Shown: positions 19,919-30,401, numbered from the stretch's first letter. The stretch: DNA of 64,000 bases from CAVQAH01 sp963784195 (GCA_963784195.1 CAWARA010000015.1:480709-544708); one strand, 5' to 3'. A program made the numbers and translations. Notes: generated by a model not told the origin, from the sequence alone.

Positions 19919-22192
19919 ATGTCACAGCCGATCTCTCGACGTGAAGCGATCAAACAACTCGGCGGTGCGAGCGCCGGCGCGATGCTCGCCGGCGGGATCA
20001 TTCGCGGCCAGACCTCCGACATCGTCGTCGGCGGACGTCCCGTGGAGATCGTCGTCGCCTCGCTCACAGCGGACACGGTTCGGTTGACCGTGCTCCCGAT
20101 CGTAGAGAACAAGCCGGTCTCGGTGCCCTTGAACGGCGGCCTCGCGCAGCCCGCGGAAGCAAAAACCGCCGGGACGGCGCGGTCCGCCAGCGGGTTCAAG
20201 CCGATTCGAGCGGGGAATCTCACCGTTCGCTTTACCGAGAGCCCGCCGACCCTTACCGTCGAGAACAAGAGCGGCGTCGTGCAGAAGCTCACGCTGAGTT
20301 CAGAGACCTCCGAGATGTCGTTCCTCCTGCCGAAGGGTCCGCTGCTCGGACTGGGCGAAGGAGGGCCGCAGTTCGATCGCAAGGGCTCTGTCGACCAGAT
20401 GCGCAACGGGCAGGGCGGCTACCAGCTGAGAACGCACGGCGGTCGTGCGCCAGTGCAGTGGCTGGTGGGAACCGATGGATGGGGCATGTTCATCCACCAT
20501 CCACAGGGCACGTTCGACTTCGCTGGAACGGAAGGGAAGTTCTCCCCGCGTGAGCCAGGCGAGCCGCTGGATCTTTTCGTGGTGTCTTCGCAATCGCCCG
20601 CACACCTGATGAACCAGTACACGCGGATAACCGGGCTTCCGGAGCTGCCCGCGCTGTGGACTTTCGGCTACATGCAGTCGCACCGGACGCTGGCCGGCCC
20701 CGACGAGATCATGTGGGTCGCGCGGACGTTCCGTGAGAAGAAGCTCCCGTGCGACGCGCTGATCTATCTGGGCACGGAATTCACTCCATCGGGGTGGAAC
20801 ACGCGCAACGGCGAGTTCGGCTGGCACACGGGAAACTTCCCCGATCCGAAGAAGGCCATCGACACGTTGCACGACATGCATTACAAGGTCGTCCTGCACA
20901 TCGTGATCGAAGGGCGCCTGCTGACGGGCACAGTCAACGATCCGTGCACGCCCGACAAGGCCGTGCCGAGCGGACGCACCGAAGACAATCGCTGGCCAGA
21001 CGATCGACCGGTCCCATGTTACTGGCCGTATCACAAGCCTCTCTTCGATCTCGGGATCGACGGCTGGTGGCCGGATCAGGGCGACGGGCTGGAGATCGCG
21101 TCACGCTTGAATCGTCACCGCATGTACTGGGAAGGATCGCAGCAGTGGCGACCCAATGAACGTCCGTTTGCGCTGCACAGAAACGGCGCCGCGGGCATGC
21201 AGCGTTACGGTGCGTTTCTCTGGTCAGGTGACGTGTACTCGACGTGGGAAACGCTCAAGACTCACGTGCCCGTCGCCGTCAACACGGGGCTGTCGGGAAT
21301 CCCGTATTGGGGCACCGACATCGGCGGATTCGTACCTACACCCGAGTACACGGGTGAGTTGCACATCCGATGGTTTCAGTTCGGCACGTTCTGTCCATCG
21401 TTCCGTTCGCACGGACGCACGTGGCATCTCCGGCTCCCGTGGGGCTGGAACACCGGAGGACTCGGTCCGTCCGAGGTCACCGGCTATCGCGGTGGTGCGG
21501 CGAATCCCGATGCGTCGGAGCTGCGCAATCCACACGTCGAACCAATCCTCAAGAAGTATCTCGAATTGCGCTACCGGCTGATGCCGTACACCTATTCCGT
21601 CGCGCGCGAGGGAACCGGGACAGGCATGCCGATGATGCGCGCGCTCTGGTTACATCACTCGGATGATCCGGTGGCGAGCGCTCGCGGCGATCAGTTCCTC
21701 TGGGGTCAACACTTGCTCGTCTCACCGGTCGTAGAGAAGGGCGCGACCGTCCGCCGGCTGTATTTGCCCAAAGGCGTGTGGTTCGACTTCTGGACCGACG
21801 AACGGATCGAGGGAGGCAAGGAGATCGAGCGCAAGGTCGATCTCGAAACGATGCCGCTCCACGTGCGACAGGGAACGATTCTGCCGATGGGGCCGGTCAA
21901 ACAATACGTGGACGAGAAAGTCGATGGGCCGCTGTCGCTGGTGATCTACCCGGGCGCCAATGCCACGTTCTCGCTGTACGAAGACGATGGACGTTCCTTC
22001 GACTACCGCAAGGGCGCGTGGATGGGCATCGACATCGCCTGGAACGACTCTACGCGCCGTCTGACGATGAATCTCGCACGCGGTTCGCGGATGCTGCCGC
22101 CGGCCCGCCGGAACATCGAGGTACGGATCGCCGGGGAGAAGCCGGTCAAGCCGGTGGTGTTCGAGGGCAAACCGGTGGACGTGAGACTGTGA
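19919..22192 (+). CDS. Glycoside hydrolase family 31 (alpha-glucosidase/alpha-xylosidase type), Tat-exported
   Basis: A 757-residue product. The chosen ATG (19919) gives a twin-arginine signal, SRREAIKQLGGASAGAMLAG; no strong ribosome site precedes it (ATAAAAAA instead). GH31 landmarks are GLGEGGPQFDRKGSVDQMRN, GYMQSHRTLAGPDEIMWVAR, the nucleophile region GIDGWWPDQGDGL (Asp about residue 385), acid/base region FLWSGDVYSTWETL (Asp about 438), and GIPYWGTDIGGF. A C-terminal beta-domain follows (LYEDDGRSFDYRKG). Specificity is not certain. Its stop overlaps the GTG start of the cyclophilin gene, implying coupled translation. Confidence 0.92.
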   Translation: MSQPISRREAIKQLGGASAGAMLAGGIIRGQTSDIVVGGRPVEIVVASLTADTVRLTVLPIVENKPVSVPLNGGLAQPAEAKTAGTARSASGFKPIRAGNLTVRFTESPPTLTVENKSGVVQKLTLSSETSEMSFLLPKGPLLGLGEGGPQFDRKGSVDQMRNGQGGYQLRTHGGRAPVQWLVGTDGWGMFIHHPQGTFDFAGTEGKFSPREPGEPLDLFVVSSQSPAHLMNQYTRITGLPELPALWTFGYMQSHRTLAGPDEIMWVARTFREKKLPCDALIYLGTEFTPSGWNTRNGEFGWHTGNFPDPKKAIDTLHDMHYKVVLHIVIEGRLLTGTVNDPCTPDKAVPSGRTEDNRWPDDRPVPCYWPYHKPLFDLGIDGWWPDQGDGLEIASRLNRHRMYWEGSQQWRPNERPFALHRNGAAGMQRYGAFLWSGDVYSTWETLKTHVPVAVNTGLSGIPYWGTDIGGFVPTPEYTGELHIRWFQFGTFCPSFRSHGRTWHLRLPWGWNTGGLGPSEVTGYRGGAANPDASELRNPHVEPILKKYLELRYRLMPYTYSVAREGTGTGMPMMRALWLHHSDDPVASARGDQFLWGQHLLVSPVVEKGATVRRLYLPKGVWFDFWTDERIEGGKEIERKVDLETMPLHVRQGTILPMGPVKQYVDEKVDGPLSLVIYPGANATFSLYEDDGRSFDYRKGAWMGIDIAWNDSTRRLTMNLARGSRMLPPARRNIEVRIAGEKPVKPVVFEGKPVDVRL

Positions 22193-22854
22193 CGCTGCGC
22201 AACGCGTGCTTCATCGCACTGATCGTGGGCCTGATGTCGAGCTCGCTGCCGTCGGCGCAGGCGCCGAACACCGCGATTCTGCTCGATCCGGCAAACCCGG
22301 AGATGAAGCGGCAGGCGCCGGAGGCGTTCAACGTCCTGCTCGACACCAGCAAGGGTCCGATCAGGATCGAGATCCAGCGGGAATGGTCCCCGCATGGCGT
22401 GGATCGTTTCTACAACCTGGTCCGCCACGGCTACTACGACGGCGCCAAGGTGTTCCGCATTCGCGCGGGGTTCTGGGCGCAGTTCGGTATCGCCGCCGAT
22501 CCGCGTATTTCGACGGCGTGGCGGACGCAGAACCTGCCGGATGAGCCGCGGAAGATCTCGAACGTCCGCGGGACGGTAGCCTACGCGTTCCGCGATCCGA
22601 ACGGTCGAACGACACAGGTCTTCATCAACCTGCGTGATAACTCAGCCACGCACGATGGCGAGCCGTTCGTGCCGTTCGGGCGAGTGACGTCCGGGATGGA
22701 GGTCGCCGACGCCTGGTACGCCGAGTACGGCGAAAAGGCGGGCGGTGGTATTAGAGGCGGCCGCCAGGACAAGCTGTTCGAGGAGGGCAATGCCTACCTC
22801 GACCGTGAATTCCCGCTCCTCGATTTCATCAAGCGCGCGACGATCGCCCGCTGA
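22189..22854 (+). CDS. Exported cyclophilin-type peptidyl-prolyl cis-trans isomerase
   Basis: A 221-residue product beginning with GTG inside the GH31 stop (GTGA overlap). The N-terminus is a signal peptide (VTLRNACFIALIVGLMSS, cleaved after SAQA). The cyclophilin fold is shown by VLLDTSKGPIRIEIQREWSP, GVDRFYNLVRHGYYDGAKVF and TQVFINLRDN, with FVPFGRVTSGMEVAD near the end. It probably helps folding of exported proteins such as the neighbouring glycosidase. The canonical Trp and some active-site residues of human cyclophilin are not all conserved, so catalytic rate is uncertain. Confidence 0.88.
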   Translation: MTLRNACFIALIVGLMSSSLPSAQAPNTAILLDPANPEMKRQAPEAFNVLLDTSKGPIRIEIQREWSPHGVDRFYNLVRHGYYDGAKVFRIRAGFWAQFGIAADPRISTAWRTQNLPDEPRKISNVRGTVAYAFRDPNGRTTQVFINLRDNSATHDGEPFVPFGRVTSGMEVADAWYAEYGEKAGGGIRGGRQDKLFEEGNAYLDREFPLLDFIKRATIAR

Positions 22855-22983
22855 GCTCGGCCCCTTTTCCACACCTTAATCTGCCCATCAGATTTGTTGA
22901 TTGGCGCCCCGGCACTCGTCGGGTGTATACGGGCATCGTCAACCAAACAGGCTTGAAACCAAGCGAGGCGCAGGAGGAGGCCC

Positions 22984-25776
22984 ATGCTTAGTCACTTCAG
23001 GTCGCTACTCGTCGTGCTCGCACTCGTGGCTTGCGCAGCAGTTCCAGCAAGTGCGCAGGTCTCTACCGGGTCCATCATCGGAGTCACGGAAGATACCGCG
23101 GGGAGCGTCATGCCCGGCGTCACGGTCGCGCTGTCGGGCGACCGGGTCATTGGCGGTACGCAGACCCAGGTCTCGGATACCACCGGCAACTACCGCTTCG
23201 AGCGGCTGCTGCCGGGCACCTACCACCTGAAGTTCTCGATCCAGGGATTCAAGACCGTCGAGCGCCGCGACATCATCGTCAGCGCCAGCTTCACGGCGAC
23301 CGTGAACGTGCAGCTGGACGTCGGCAATCTCGAGGAGACGGTCACCGTCACGGGCGCGTCTCCGACGGTGGACGTCAAGTCCAACCTGCAGCAGACCGTC
23401 ATGAATCAGGAAATCCTCGAGGGTGTGCCGACCGGCCGCGACCCGTGGTCGCTCGCGAAGATCATCCCAGGCGTGCAGGTGGCCACCTACGACGTCGGCG
23501 GCAACCAGGCCATGCAGCAGAGCGCGCTGCGCGTGCACGGTGCCCGAGACGACGACAAGAACTTCGCCATCGACGGCACCACGGTCAACTGGCCGGGCGG
23601 CGGCGGTGGAGCGACGATGCTCTACTACGACCAGGGGATGTTCGATCAGATCACCTATCAGACGTCGGCGATTCCGGCGGAGGTCCTGACCGGCGGCATC
23701 TACCTGAACATGGTGACGAAGAGCGGCGGCAACCGCTGGCGCGGCGACATGAAGTACTTCTTCGCCGACAAGGACTGGCAGAGCGACAACGACGATGACG
23801 CGGTCGCCGCGGGATTGCCCGGGGGCATCCCGGTGACCAAGCTCTATGACTTCAACCTGGCAGGTGGCGGCCCGCTGATGCGTGATCGGTTGTGGGTGAA
23901 CGGTTCCTACAGAAACTGGCGCACGGACAAACTGACGCTGGCGCGCAATCCCGACGGCAGTCGTGCGATCGACGACAACTGGATCTGGAATATTTCCGGC
24001 AAGGCGATATGGCAGATCAATCCCGATCACAAGGTGAACTACGCGTACAACTACAACTGGAAGGAACGCTTCCACCGTCGCGACACGCCGCCGAACTTCG
24101 CCGAGGATCGCGCGTCGCTGTGGCAGACCAACCCGGCGTTCTCGACGCAGGCCAAGTACACGCTCGTCCGCAACCGTGCCGTCTTCGAGTCGACGTTCGG
24201 GATCATGGACGGCGTGACCAACTACTACTATCAGCCGGAAGTCGGCCCCGACGACATCCGCCGCGTGGACAATTCGACGAGCACCGCGTCGGTGGCGGCG
24301 CAGCGTCACGAAGAGTCGCCGAACTACCGCATGCAGATCGACAACGTGTTCTCGCTGGCCAGAAACACCGGGATGGGCGACCACGTCCTGAAAGCCGGCG
24401 TGCAGTTCGCGCAGATGGGCATGGTCCAGAACTATTGGGTCAACGGCGACATCTACTACGAGTTCGAGAACGATCGCCCGACCCAGGTCCGGCTGTTCAA
24501 CACGCCGACGGCGCACAACAGCAAGATCCGCGCGATCGGCTTCTTCGCTGCAGGACAACTGGAGCTACAAGCGACTCACGCTGAATCTCGGGATTCGCGT
24601 CGATCGCTCGAACGGCTGGATGCCCGAGCAGTCGAAGGAGAACGGCCAGTTCGCCCCGGCGCGATCGATCGAGAAGACCGACGTGTTCAACTCGTGGATC
24701 GGCGTGTGGCGGACGGGCCTGGTCTACGACGCGTTCGGCAACGGCCGAACCGCGTTCAAGGCCAGCGCCAGCCGCTACGCGGCGCAGGTCGGCATGACCC
24801 TCGTGCAGCGCGTCCACCCGTTCCAGTTCACCAACGGCACGCGGAGTTGGAACGACTAATGGCGACCGAATTCCGCAGGAAAACGAGCTGGGGACCTTCT
24901 CGGGCTTCCCGGGGGTGACGAGCCGCTATCCGGACGAGAACGGACCCGACTGGCCATACTCCGACGAGTTCACGGCCGGCGTCGAGCATCAGCTCATGAA
25001 CGATTTCCGCGTCGGCGCCACGTACTACCACCGCACGAACCGGAAGGTCGTCGGGCAACGAAACGTGACGGTCCCTCCATCCGCCTACACGGAGGCCAGC
25101 GTCGCCGTTCCCGGTGCCGCCGGCCGGACCCGGCGGCACGATCACGTTCTACAACCTCAACCCCGCATTCCAGGGTCAGGCGTTTCAGGACAACGTGTTC
25201 GACAATGATGGCGTTGCTCGACACGGACTACGACGGCGTGGAGTTCACGGCCGTCAAGCGGATGCGCGACCGCTGGCAGATGGTGGCGGGCCTGACGCTG
25301 GGCAAGAACTACGGCGGCGTCGCGCTGAACGATCTCAACGATCCCAACAACTCGCTCAACTTCCCGATCGGGATCGAGGGGACCGATTCCGGCTACGCGT
25401 TCCGGCTCGCTGGCTCGTACATCGCGCCGTGGGAGATCAATATCAGCGGCAGCTTCATCTGGAACGACGGCTACCCGTACCAGTCGCAGTACGCCATCAC
25501 CCGGACGATTTTCCAGACATTGACGCGTTCCAGTCAGACCATCCGTCTGACCGAGCGTGGCGACGAACGGCTGCCGGACGTGAAGATGATGGACCTTCGG
25601 GTGTCGCGCTCGTTCAGGTTCGGCGGCAGGCAGGTGACCCCGCTCTTTGAAATCTTCAACCTGGGGAATGCCGATACCGTCACCGGCGTCAACAACAACG
25701 TCGGCAACACGTATCTGCGTCCGACCGAGATCCTCTCTCCAGGATCCTGCGGCTCGGCGTCTCGATTGATTTCTGA
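22984..25776 (+). pseudogene. TonB-dependent receptor, Oar-like, with about five frameshifts
   Basis: An AGGAGGAG ribosome site precedes the ATG at 22984. The product has a signal peptide (MLSHFRSLLVVLALVACAAV), a carboxypeptidase-regulatory-like domain (GSIIGVTEDTAGSVMPGVTV), a plug (GVPTGRDPWSLAKIIPGVQV) and a barrel. Frame changes occur at about 24548 (extra C; FF-VQDNWSYKRLTLNLGIR), 24858 (after RSWND), about 25115, about 25206 (extra G before ALLDTDYDG) and about 25740. Correcting the last gives the classical receptor end RLGVSIDF with its terminal Phe at 25776. Protein-level conservation persists on both sides of every break. The gene is therefore either very recently dead or, more likely, affected by sequence error. 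It would encode about 930 residues. Confidence 0.85.
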
Positions 25777-25790
25777 GAGGTGATTCAGAG

Positions 25791-25873
25791 CCGTGGTCCG
25801 TGGCTCGTAGTTCGTGTCTCGCCGAACAACCTGAATGCTCGACGAGACACGGACCACGAACCACGGACCACGG
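25791..25873. repeat. Heptamer-phased inverted repeat (CCGTGGT class) at a convergent junction
   Basis: The left arm 25791-25820 and right arm 25844-25873 are imperfect reverse complements (27 of 30 positions by eye), built on 7-base units such as CCGTGGT and AACCACG. It lies between the ends of the TonB receptor (+) and the amidohydrolase (-), and shares its inner GTGTCTCG with the repeat at 5122-5213. Confidence 0.8.
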
Positions 25874-25883
25874 TAGGTTTCGT

Positions 25884-27527
25884 TTACTGCGGGTTGGACG
25901 TCCGCCGCGATTGCCGCTGTTTGTCGGCCATCGCGGCGACGTCGGCCAGCAGCTTCTTCGCGTCGTAAACGATCCCGTCTTTGATCGTGAACTTGATTCC
26001 GCCGATCCACTCCGGCTTGCCGGTCTGATCGTTCAAGCGCAGCGCGCCCGAGCCGTACAGCACCTTCAGGTTCTTCAGCGGGTTCTGATCGACGACGATC
26101 ATGTCGGCGAGCAGTCCGGCGCGGACGACGCCGCGATCGATGGATGTGCCGGCGGCTTCGGCGAGCGTCATCGCCGGGTTGTAGGTCGCCGTCTGGATGA
26201 CTTCAAGCGGATGGAAGCCCGCCTCCTGCAGCAGTTCCATCTCGTGAATGTTGCCGAATCCGTAGGTGTTATAGATGAACGCCGCGTCGGCGCTCGCCGT
26301 CACACGGCCGCCCAGTTTCTTGTAGTCGTTGAGCAGCCGGAACCAGACCTGGTAGAAGTTCCGCCAGGCGATCTCGTCGTCGAGCGTCCAGTAGTACCAG
26401 TAGGAGCCATGGTTCTTGCGGCTCGGCGTGTAGAAGTCCATCAGGGTCGGCAGCGTGTAGCGCGCGTGCCAGTCGGCGTTGCGCATGCGCATCAGATCGC
26501 GTCCGGCAGCATACGCAGTCATCGTTGGATCGAACGTCGTGTTGAGCTTGCGGTGTTCCTGTAAGTACTCCTTCCACTGCGGGCTTCCAGGCTCGTAGAT
26601 CTTGTCCCACAGCCGCGCCACCTGGCCGAACCGCATCTGCTCGTCGTCGTTGATCTGATCGACCGGCCACGGCTGGACGACGTGGTCCTTCAGCAGCGCT
26701 TCGAAGTGGCCGTAGAAGTGGGTCACGGTCTGCAGGCCCAGGCGCGCCGCGGCCAGCGCATTCATCTGGGCGACCCCCGTCTGCTGCAGGTGCGCGGTCG
26801 AGCCCAGCTTCAGTTTCTTGGCTTCGTCCAGGAGCGCAGCCATGATGTCCGGCCGCTGCGCGCCCAGCTTCAGGCCCTCGAGCCCGTTCGCGGCGCCCCA
26901 GCGCACCCACTCGCGCGCCGCTTCCGGCGTGTCCGTCGCGCCCTTCCCCCAACCCGCCCCGGGCCGCTGGTAGTTGATGAGGCGCGGGGCGACGATTTCG
27001 TTGCGGTTGCTGCGTTCACGCTCGCTGACCGTCAACGCGTGATCGGTCAGCGGAACTCCGCGGACGGTCGTCACGCCGTGCGCGAGCCAGAGCTTGTACG
27101 GATACTCCGCGTCAGCGTTTTTCGGCGCGCCGCCGGCGTGCTCGTGAAGGCTGACGAAGCCGGGCATCACGTACATGCCTGTCGCATCGATTTCAAGGTC
27201 AGGCTTCTCGGGTGGCCGGTTCGCCTGCGGCGGAAGTCCGGGCGTTCCGGCGCTGCGGACCGACTGGATGCGGTTGTTCTGAACGACGATGTCCACAGGT
27301 CCGACAGGGGGTGCGCCAGTGCCATCGATCAAAATGGCATTCCGAATCACGAGCGTCTTGAACGGCCCGCGACCCTCGTCGGCCCGCCGCGCCGGCGCGG
27401 GGTTCAGGGGATCACGTTCTGCGGCGGGTTGCGCCGGCGGCGGTTGTGCGGGTGTTTGCGCGCCCCCCGGAGCGAAGGTTCCGACGACGATCGCGACGAG
27501 GGCGGCGGAGAAGAGATGGTGTTTCAT
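25884..27527 (-). CDS. Secreted amidohydrolase family protein
   Basis: A 547-residue product from the ATG at 27527, chosen because a signal peptide follows directly (KHHLFSAALVAIVVGTFAPG). The amidohydrolase core begins with IDGTGAPPVGPVDIVVQNNR, then the metal motif MPGFVSLHEHAGG (HxH). Later come TAHLQQTGV and QTVTHFYGHFEALLKDHVVQ with His ligands, and the terminal VVRAGLLADMIVVDQNPLKN. Relatives include imidazolonepropionase-like and prolidase-like enzymes; substrate unknown. The frame is open upstream of 27527 and joins the frame in which the LysR C-terminus continues (see the LysR entry). Confidence 0.85.
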   Translation of the reverse strand: MKHHLFSAALVAIVVGTFAPGGAQTPAQPPPAQPAAERDPLNPAPARRADEGRGPFKTLVIRNAILIDGTGAPPVGPVDIVVQNNRIQSVRSAGTPGLPPQANRPPEKPDLEIDATGMYVMPGFVSLHEHAGGAPKNADAEYPYKLWLAHGVTTVRGVPLTDHALTVSERERSNRNEIVAPRLINYQRPGAGWGKGATDTPEAAREWVRWGAANGLEGLKLGAQRPDIMAALLDEAKKLKLGSTAHLQQTGVAQMNALAAARLGLQTVTHFYGHFEALLKDHVVQPWPVDQINDDEQMRFGQVARLWDKIYEPGSPQWKEYLQEHRKLNTTFDPTMTAYAAGRDLMRMRNADWHARYTLPTLMDFYTPSRKNHGSYWYYWTLDDEIAWRNFYQVWFRLLNDYKKLGGRVTASADAAFIYNTYGFGNIHEMELLQEAGFHPLEVIQTATYNPAMTLAEAAGTSIDRGVVRAGLLADMIVVDQNPLKNLKVLYGSGALRLNDQTGKPEWIGGIKFTIKDGIVYDAKKLLADVAAMADKQRQSRRTSNPQ

Positions 27528-27549
27528 GATGCTTGTCTCGGGACAATCT

Positions 27550-27611
27550 CCAACTCCCAAGGAGAGTCGGATTCGGCTCTCCTTTGGGAGTTGGGAGTTG
27601 GAGGTTGGGAG
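27550..27611. repeat. Heptamer repeat, TTGGGAG class, with hairpin
   Basis: Arms 27550-27566 and 27577-27594 pair with one bulge (CCAACTCCCAA/TTGGGAGTTGG core). From 27584 the units run TTGGGAG, TTGGGAG, TTGGAGG, TTGGGAG to 27611. The repeat lies upstream of the amidohydrolase start, between it and the LysR gene. Another copy of the class is at 58178. Confidence 0.8.
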
Positions 27612-27621
27612 TTGATTTACG

Positions 27622-28662
27622 TCAACGGTTCTCGCGCCGGCTCGACCCACGGTCCGCGTCGAAGCTGGCGCCGGGTGGCGCGGGGAGCCGACTGCGTTGT
27701 AGGCCGGGGCGATCGGCGCGGCCTCGACGTCGTTCGACAAGCCGAGGCGCACGCGTGCGGGCCGCGGATCGCCGAGCTCCCAGTTGAACGCGCGCACGAT
27801 CTTGATCAGCTCGCGGGCGGAGTCCGAGAGGTAGCCCTGTTCCCGATAGACCATCAGCGTCCGCCGTGGAACGGACAGCTCGCGAAGCGGGAGCCGGACA
27901 AGCTTTCCGTCGACGCAACTCCTGCCGGACTGTCACGCCCGGCACGATGGCCATCCCTACCTCTTCCTGGACGAAGCTCTTGATGTTCTCGAAGCTCCAC
28001 AACTCGGCGACGATCCGGCACCGCACCCCGTGCTGATCGAAGAGCCTGAAGACCATGTCCGAGGTGGTGCCGCACAGGTGATGCAGCACGAACTGTTCGG
28101 AACTGAGATCCCTGACCGTCACCGAATCCCGGGCGGCGAGCGGATGCCTCGGCGATGCGATGCAGATCATCTCGTCGGCATGGACTTCGACCCACTGCAG
28201 CTCGTGGAACGCCGGTTCGTCCTTCACGAAGCCGACGTCGACCTCGCGGTCCATCACCTGACGCGGGATCTCGTTGAGGCGGCTGCGGTAGATACCGACC
28301 CTGATGTCCGGGAACTTCCGCAGGTAGGTGCGCAGCGGTGCAGGCAGCAGGTAGACCGCTGCCGACTCGTGGGCCGCAATCCCGAGCGTACCGGCCTTCA
28401 GCGCCTTGAGCTGCGACACCTGGTGCATCGCCTCGTTCCGCAGGTTCACCATGCGCCGCGCGTAGTCGGCGAGCACTCGTCCCGCTTCCGTGAGCGAGAC
28501 CTCGTGCACGTCGCGCGCGAAAAGGGGAGCGCCGACTTCGTCCTCCAGCTTCTTGATGCTCTGGCTGACGGCCGGCTGGGTGCGGCAGACGCGTTCGGCG
28601 GCACGCGTGAAGGTGCGTTCTTCGACGACGGCGAGGAAGTGTTCGAGCTGCAGCAGGTCCAT
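27622..28662 (-). CDS. LysR family transcriptional regulator, frameshifted near the C-terminus
   Basis: The N-terminal winged helix is MDLLQLEHFLAVVEERTFTR with TQPAVSQSIKKLEDEVGAPL, and the effector domain runs LGIAAHESAAVYLLPAPLRT to EEVGMAIVPGVTVRQELR. At about 27912 an extra base shifts the frame. Correcting it gives DGKLVRLPLRELSVPRRTLM and then VYREQGYLSDSARELIKIVR, a normal LysR ending. In that corrected frame no stop occurs before the amidohydrolase ATG, so a stop must also have been lost, or the sequence carries a second error. The uncorrected frame stops at 27622. It probably regulates a neighbouring gene, as is usual for the family. Confidence 0.8.
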   Translation of the reverse strand: MDLLQLEHFLAVVEERTFTRAAERVCRTQPAVSQSIKKLEDEVGAPLFARDVHEVSLTEAGRVLADYARRMVNLRNEAMHQVSQLKALKAGTLGIAAHESAAVYLLPAPLRTYLRKFPDIRVGIYRSRLNEIPRQVMDREVDVGFVKDEPAFHELQWVEVHADEMICIASPRHPLAARDSVTVRDLSSEQFVLHHLCGTTSDMVFRLFDQHGVRCRIVAELWSFENIKSFVQEEVGMAIVPGVTVRQELRRRKACPAPASRAVRSTADADGLSGTGLPLGLRPRADQDRARVQLGARRSAARTRAPRLVERRRGRADRPGLQRSRLPAPPGASFDADRGSSRRENR

Positions 28663-28727
28663 AGTGCACGCTCCAAGGGTTATCGCGAGTCGCGTCCGGG
28701 CTTGCTCAGATGCCGCCGGGGACGATC

Positions 28728-30221
28728 CTACCGCTTCTTGATCGCCGATGCCGGGACGTGCGGTACCTTCTGCACGACGCCCTTCTCCAGCACCATTTTT
28801 TCCATATCGTCGAGCTCCATCGGGATGAAATCCGTGAAGTTCTCGACGCCGGTTTCGGTGACGACGACGGTGTCCTCGTACCGCAGGTAAAGGTTCTCTT
28901 CGGGCACGCGAAGCTGCGGGTCGACCGAGAACACCTGGCCCGGCTTGAGCGGGCCGTTGCGGTAGCTGCCGACGTCGTGCACCGCCATCCCGACGGTGTG
29001 TGAAAACACGCCGCCGCCGGTTTCCACGAGTCTGCGCGCGGCCGCCTCATAGATCGGCTTGGAGAATTTGGTGCGCGCGAAAACCGGTTCCATCGCCTTC
29101 TTGGCCTCGTCGTGAATCTGTGTCGCGGTCACGCCAGGGCGGATGCGCGACAGCACGGCCTTGTGGAACTCGAGGACGAACTGCAAGAGCTCCCGCTGCC
29201 AGGCGTTGTATTTGCCGTTGACCGGCCAGACGCGGCCGATGTCGCTGGTGTAGTAGTGATAGTCGGGCGCGTAGTCCATCAACACCAGGTCGCCATCCTT
29301 CAGCGTCGAGGTGTTGCGGAAGTAGTGCATGTTGTTGATGTTCTCGGTGCCGGTCGCGGTGATCGATCGATATCCTTCCTGCCGCGCATCGTTCAGGGCG
29401 AACACGTAGCGTGCCGCCGCATCGAGTTGGTACTCGGTGACGCCCGGCTCGGTGCTGCGCATAGCTTCCATGAGTCCGAGGCCGGCAATCTGCGACGCGC
29501 GCCGCACCAGCGCGATCTCGCGCGGGCTCTTGGTGCTGCGCATCTCGTCGAGAATCGGGTTGAGATTCTTGATCTCGGCCCGCGGCGCGCGCGCGCGGAT
29601 CAGCTCGACGAATCGCCGCTGGCGCGTGCCCGTGCCGTCCCAGTAGTCGTTGACACGAGCCGTTTCGGCAGACACGAGCTCGCCACGGCTCTGGCCCTGA
29701 TTCTCGGCCGGGCTGAACTCGGCGAAGATGGCGGCGCTTGGCTGGCCGCGTCCGCCTCCGCGCTGACCGCTGGCACCATCGGTTCCCGGTGGAGCCGTCG
29801 GGATGAGCGGCCAGTTCGTCCCGACCATCTCGGCGAGCGGCTTGACATCATCGACGCCGGAGATGCGCTTGACCAGGTCCACGTCCTCGGCTGAGAGCAC
29901 GCGTCCCTCTGCCGCTTCGAGCCGCGGGTTGCGCGCCGGCAGGTAGATCGTGACCTTCTTCGTGCGGCCGTCGAGCAGGAGATAGGCGCCCGGCGTTTCG
30001 ATGCCCGAGAGGTAATAGAAGGAGTTGTGCTGTCGCGGATAAGTGAAACCTTCGGTCTGCGGGATGCCCTGGACGACCGCGACCGCGTTGGTCCCGATCT
30101 GTTCGAGCACCCTGGCGTGACGCGCCCGGAAATCCTCAGCGTTGAAATCCGTTTGATAGTACTGGGCGGCCGCCACGGACGGGGTCAAGGCCACGAGGGC
30201 GGCGGCGACGGCTGCTTTCAT
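28728..30221 (-). CDS. Secreted M24 family Xaa-Pro aminopeptidase
   Basis: A 497-residue product; ATG at 30221 with AGGAG 6-8 bases before and a signal peptide (KAAVAAALVALTPSVAAAQ). The N-terminal aminopeptidase P domain (NSFYYLSGIETPGAYLLLDG) is followed by a pita-bread domain. Expected metal ligands are present: two Asp in VLMDYAPDYHYYTSDIGR, His in VFSHTVGMAVHDVG, Glu in DPQLRVPEENLYL and Glu in YEDTVVVTETG. A Gly-rich insert (GQRGGGRGQP) lies between the domains. It removes N-terminal residues before proline from peptides, here presumably in the periplasm or outside. Confidence 0.93.
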   Translation of the reverse strand: MKAAVAAALVALTPSVAAAQYYQTDFNAEDFRARHARVLEQIGTNAVAVVQGIPQTEGFTYPRQHNSFYYLSGIETPGAYLLLDGRTKKVTIYLPARNPRLEAAEGRVLSAEDVDLVKRISGVDDVKPLAEMVGTNWPLIPTAPPGTDGASGQRGGGRGQPSAAIFAEFSPAENQGQSRGELVSAETARVNDYWDGTGTRQRRFVELIRARAPRAEIKNLNPILDEMRSTKSPREIALVRRASQIAGLGLMEAMRSTEPGVTEYQLDAAARYVFALNDARQEGYRSITATGTENINNMHYFRNTSTLKDGDLVLMDYAPDYHYYTSDIGRVWPVNGKYNAWQRELLQFVLEFHKAVLSRIRPGVTATQIHDEAKKAMEPVFARTKFSKPIYEAAARRLVETGGGVFSHTVGMAVHDVGSYRNGPLKPGQVFSVDPQLRVPEENLYLRYEDTVVVTETGVENFTDFIPMELDDMEKMVLEKGVVQKVPHVPASAIKKR

Positions 30222-30401
30222 GGGCGCTCCTGTGCTGCCGATTCTATGTGCGCCAGCCAATTAGGGAATATCAGAAAGATCCATCGGGACATTACTTTTA
30301 TCAATTCGGAAAGCGTGACTTTTTCAATTCGGACGTAGCGCACGTAGCACGTGGCCACGTGAGACCTCCTTGCTGGGCTGGCCCATTTCTTCATATAATA
30401 T

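Noticed and set aside
24548..25740. Programmed ribosomal frameshifting as explanation for the receptor breaks
   Set aside because: Five changes of differing direction without slippery heptamers or stimulatory structures; the same pattern occurs in unrelated genes.
27550..27611. VNTR of microsatellite type made by sequencing artefact
   Set aside because: Units differ among each other and the same class recurs at a distant junction with other bases, so it is a real repeat family.
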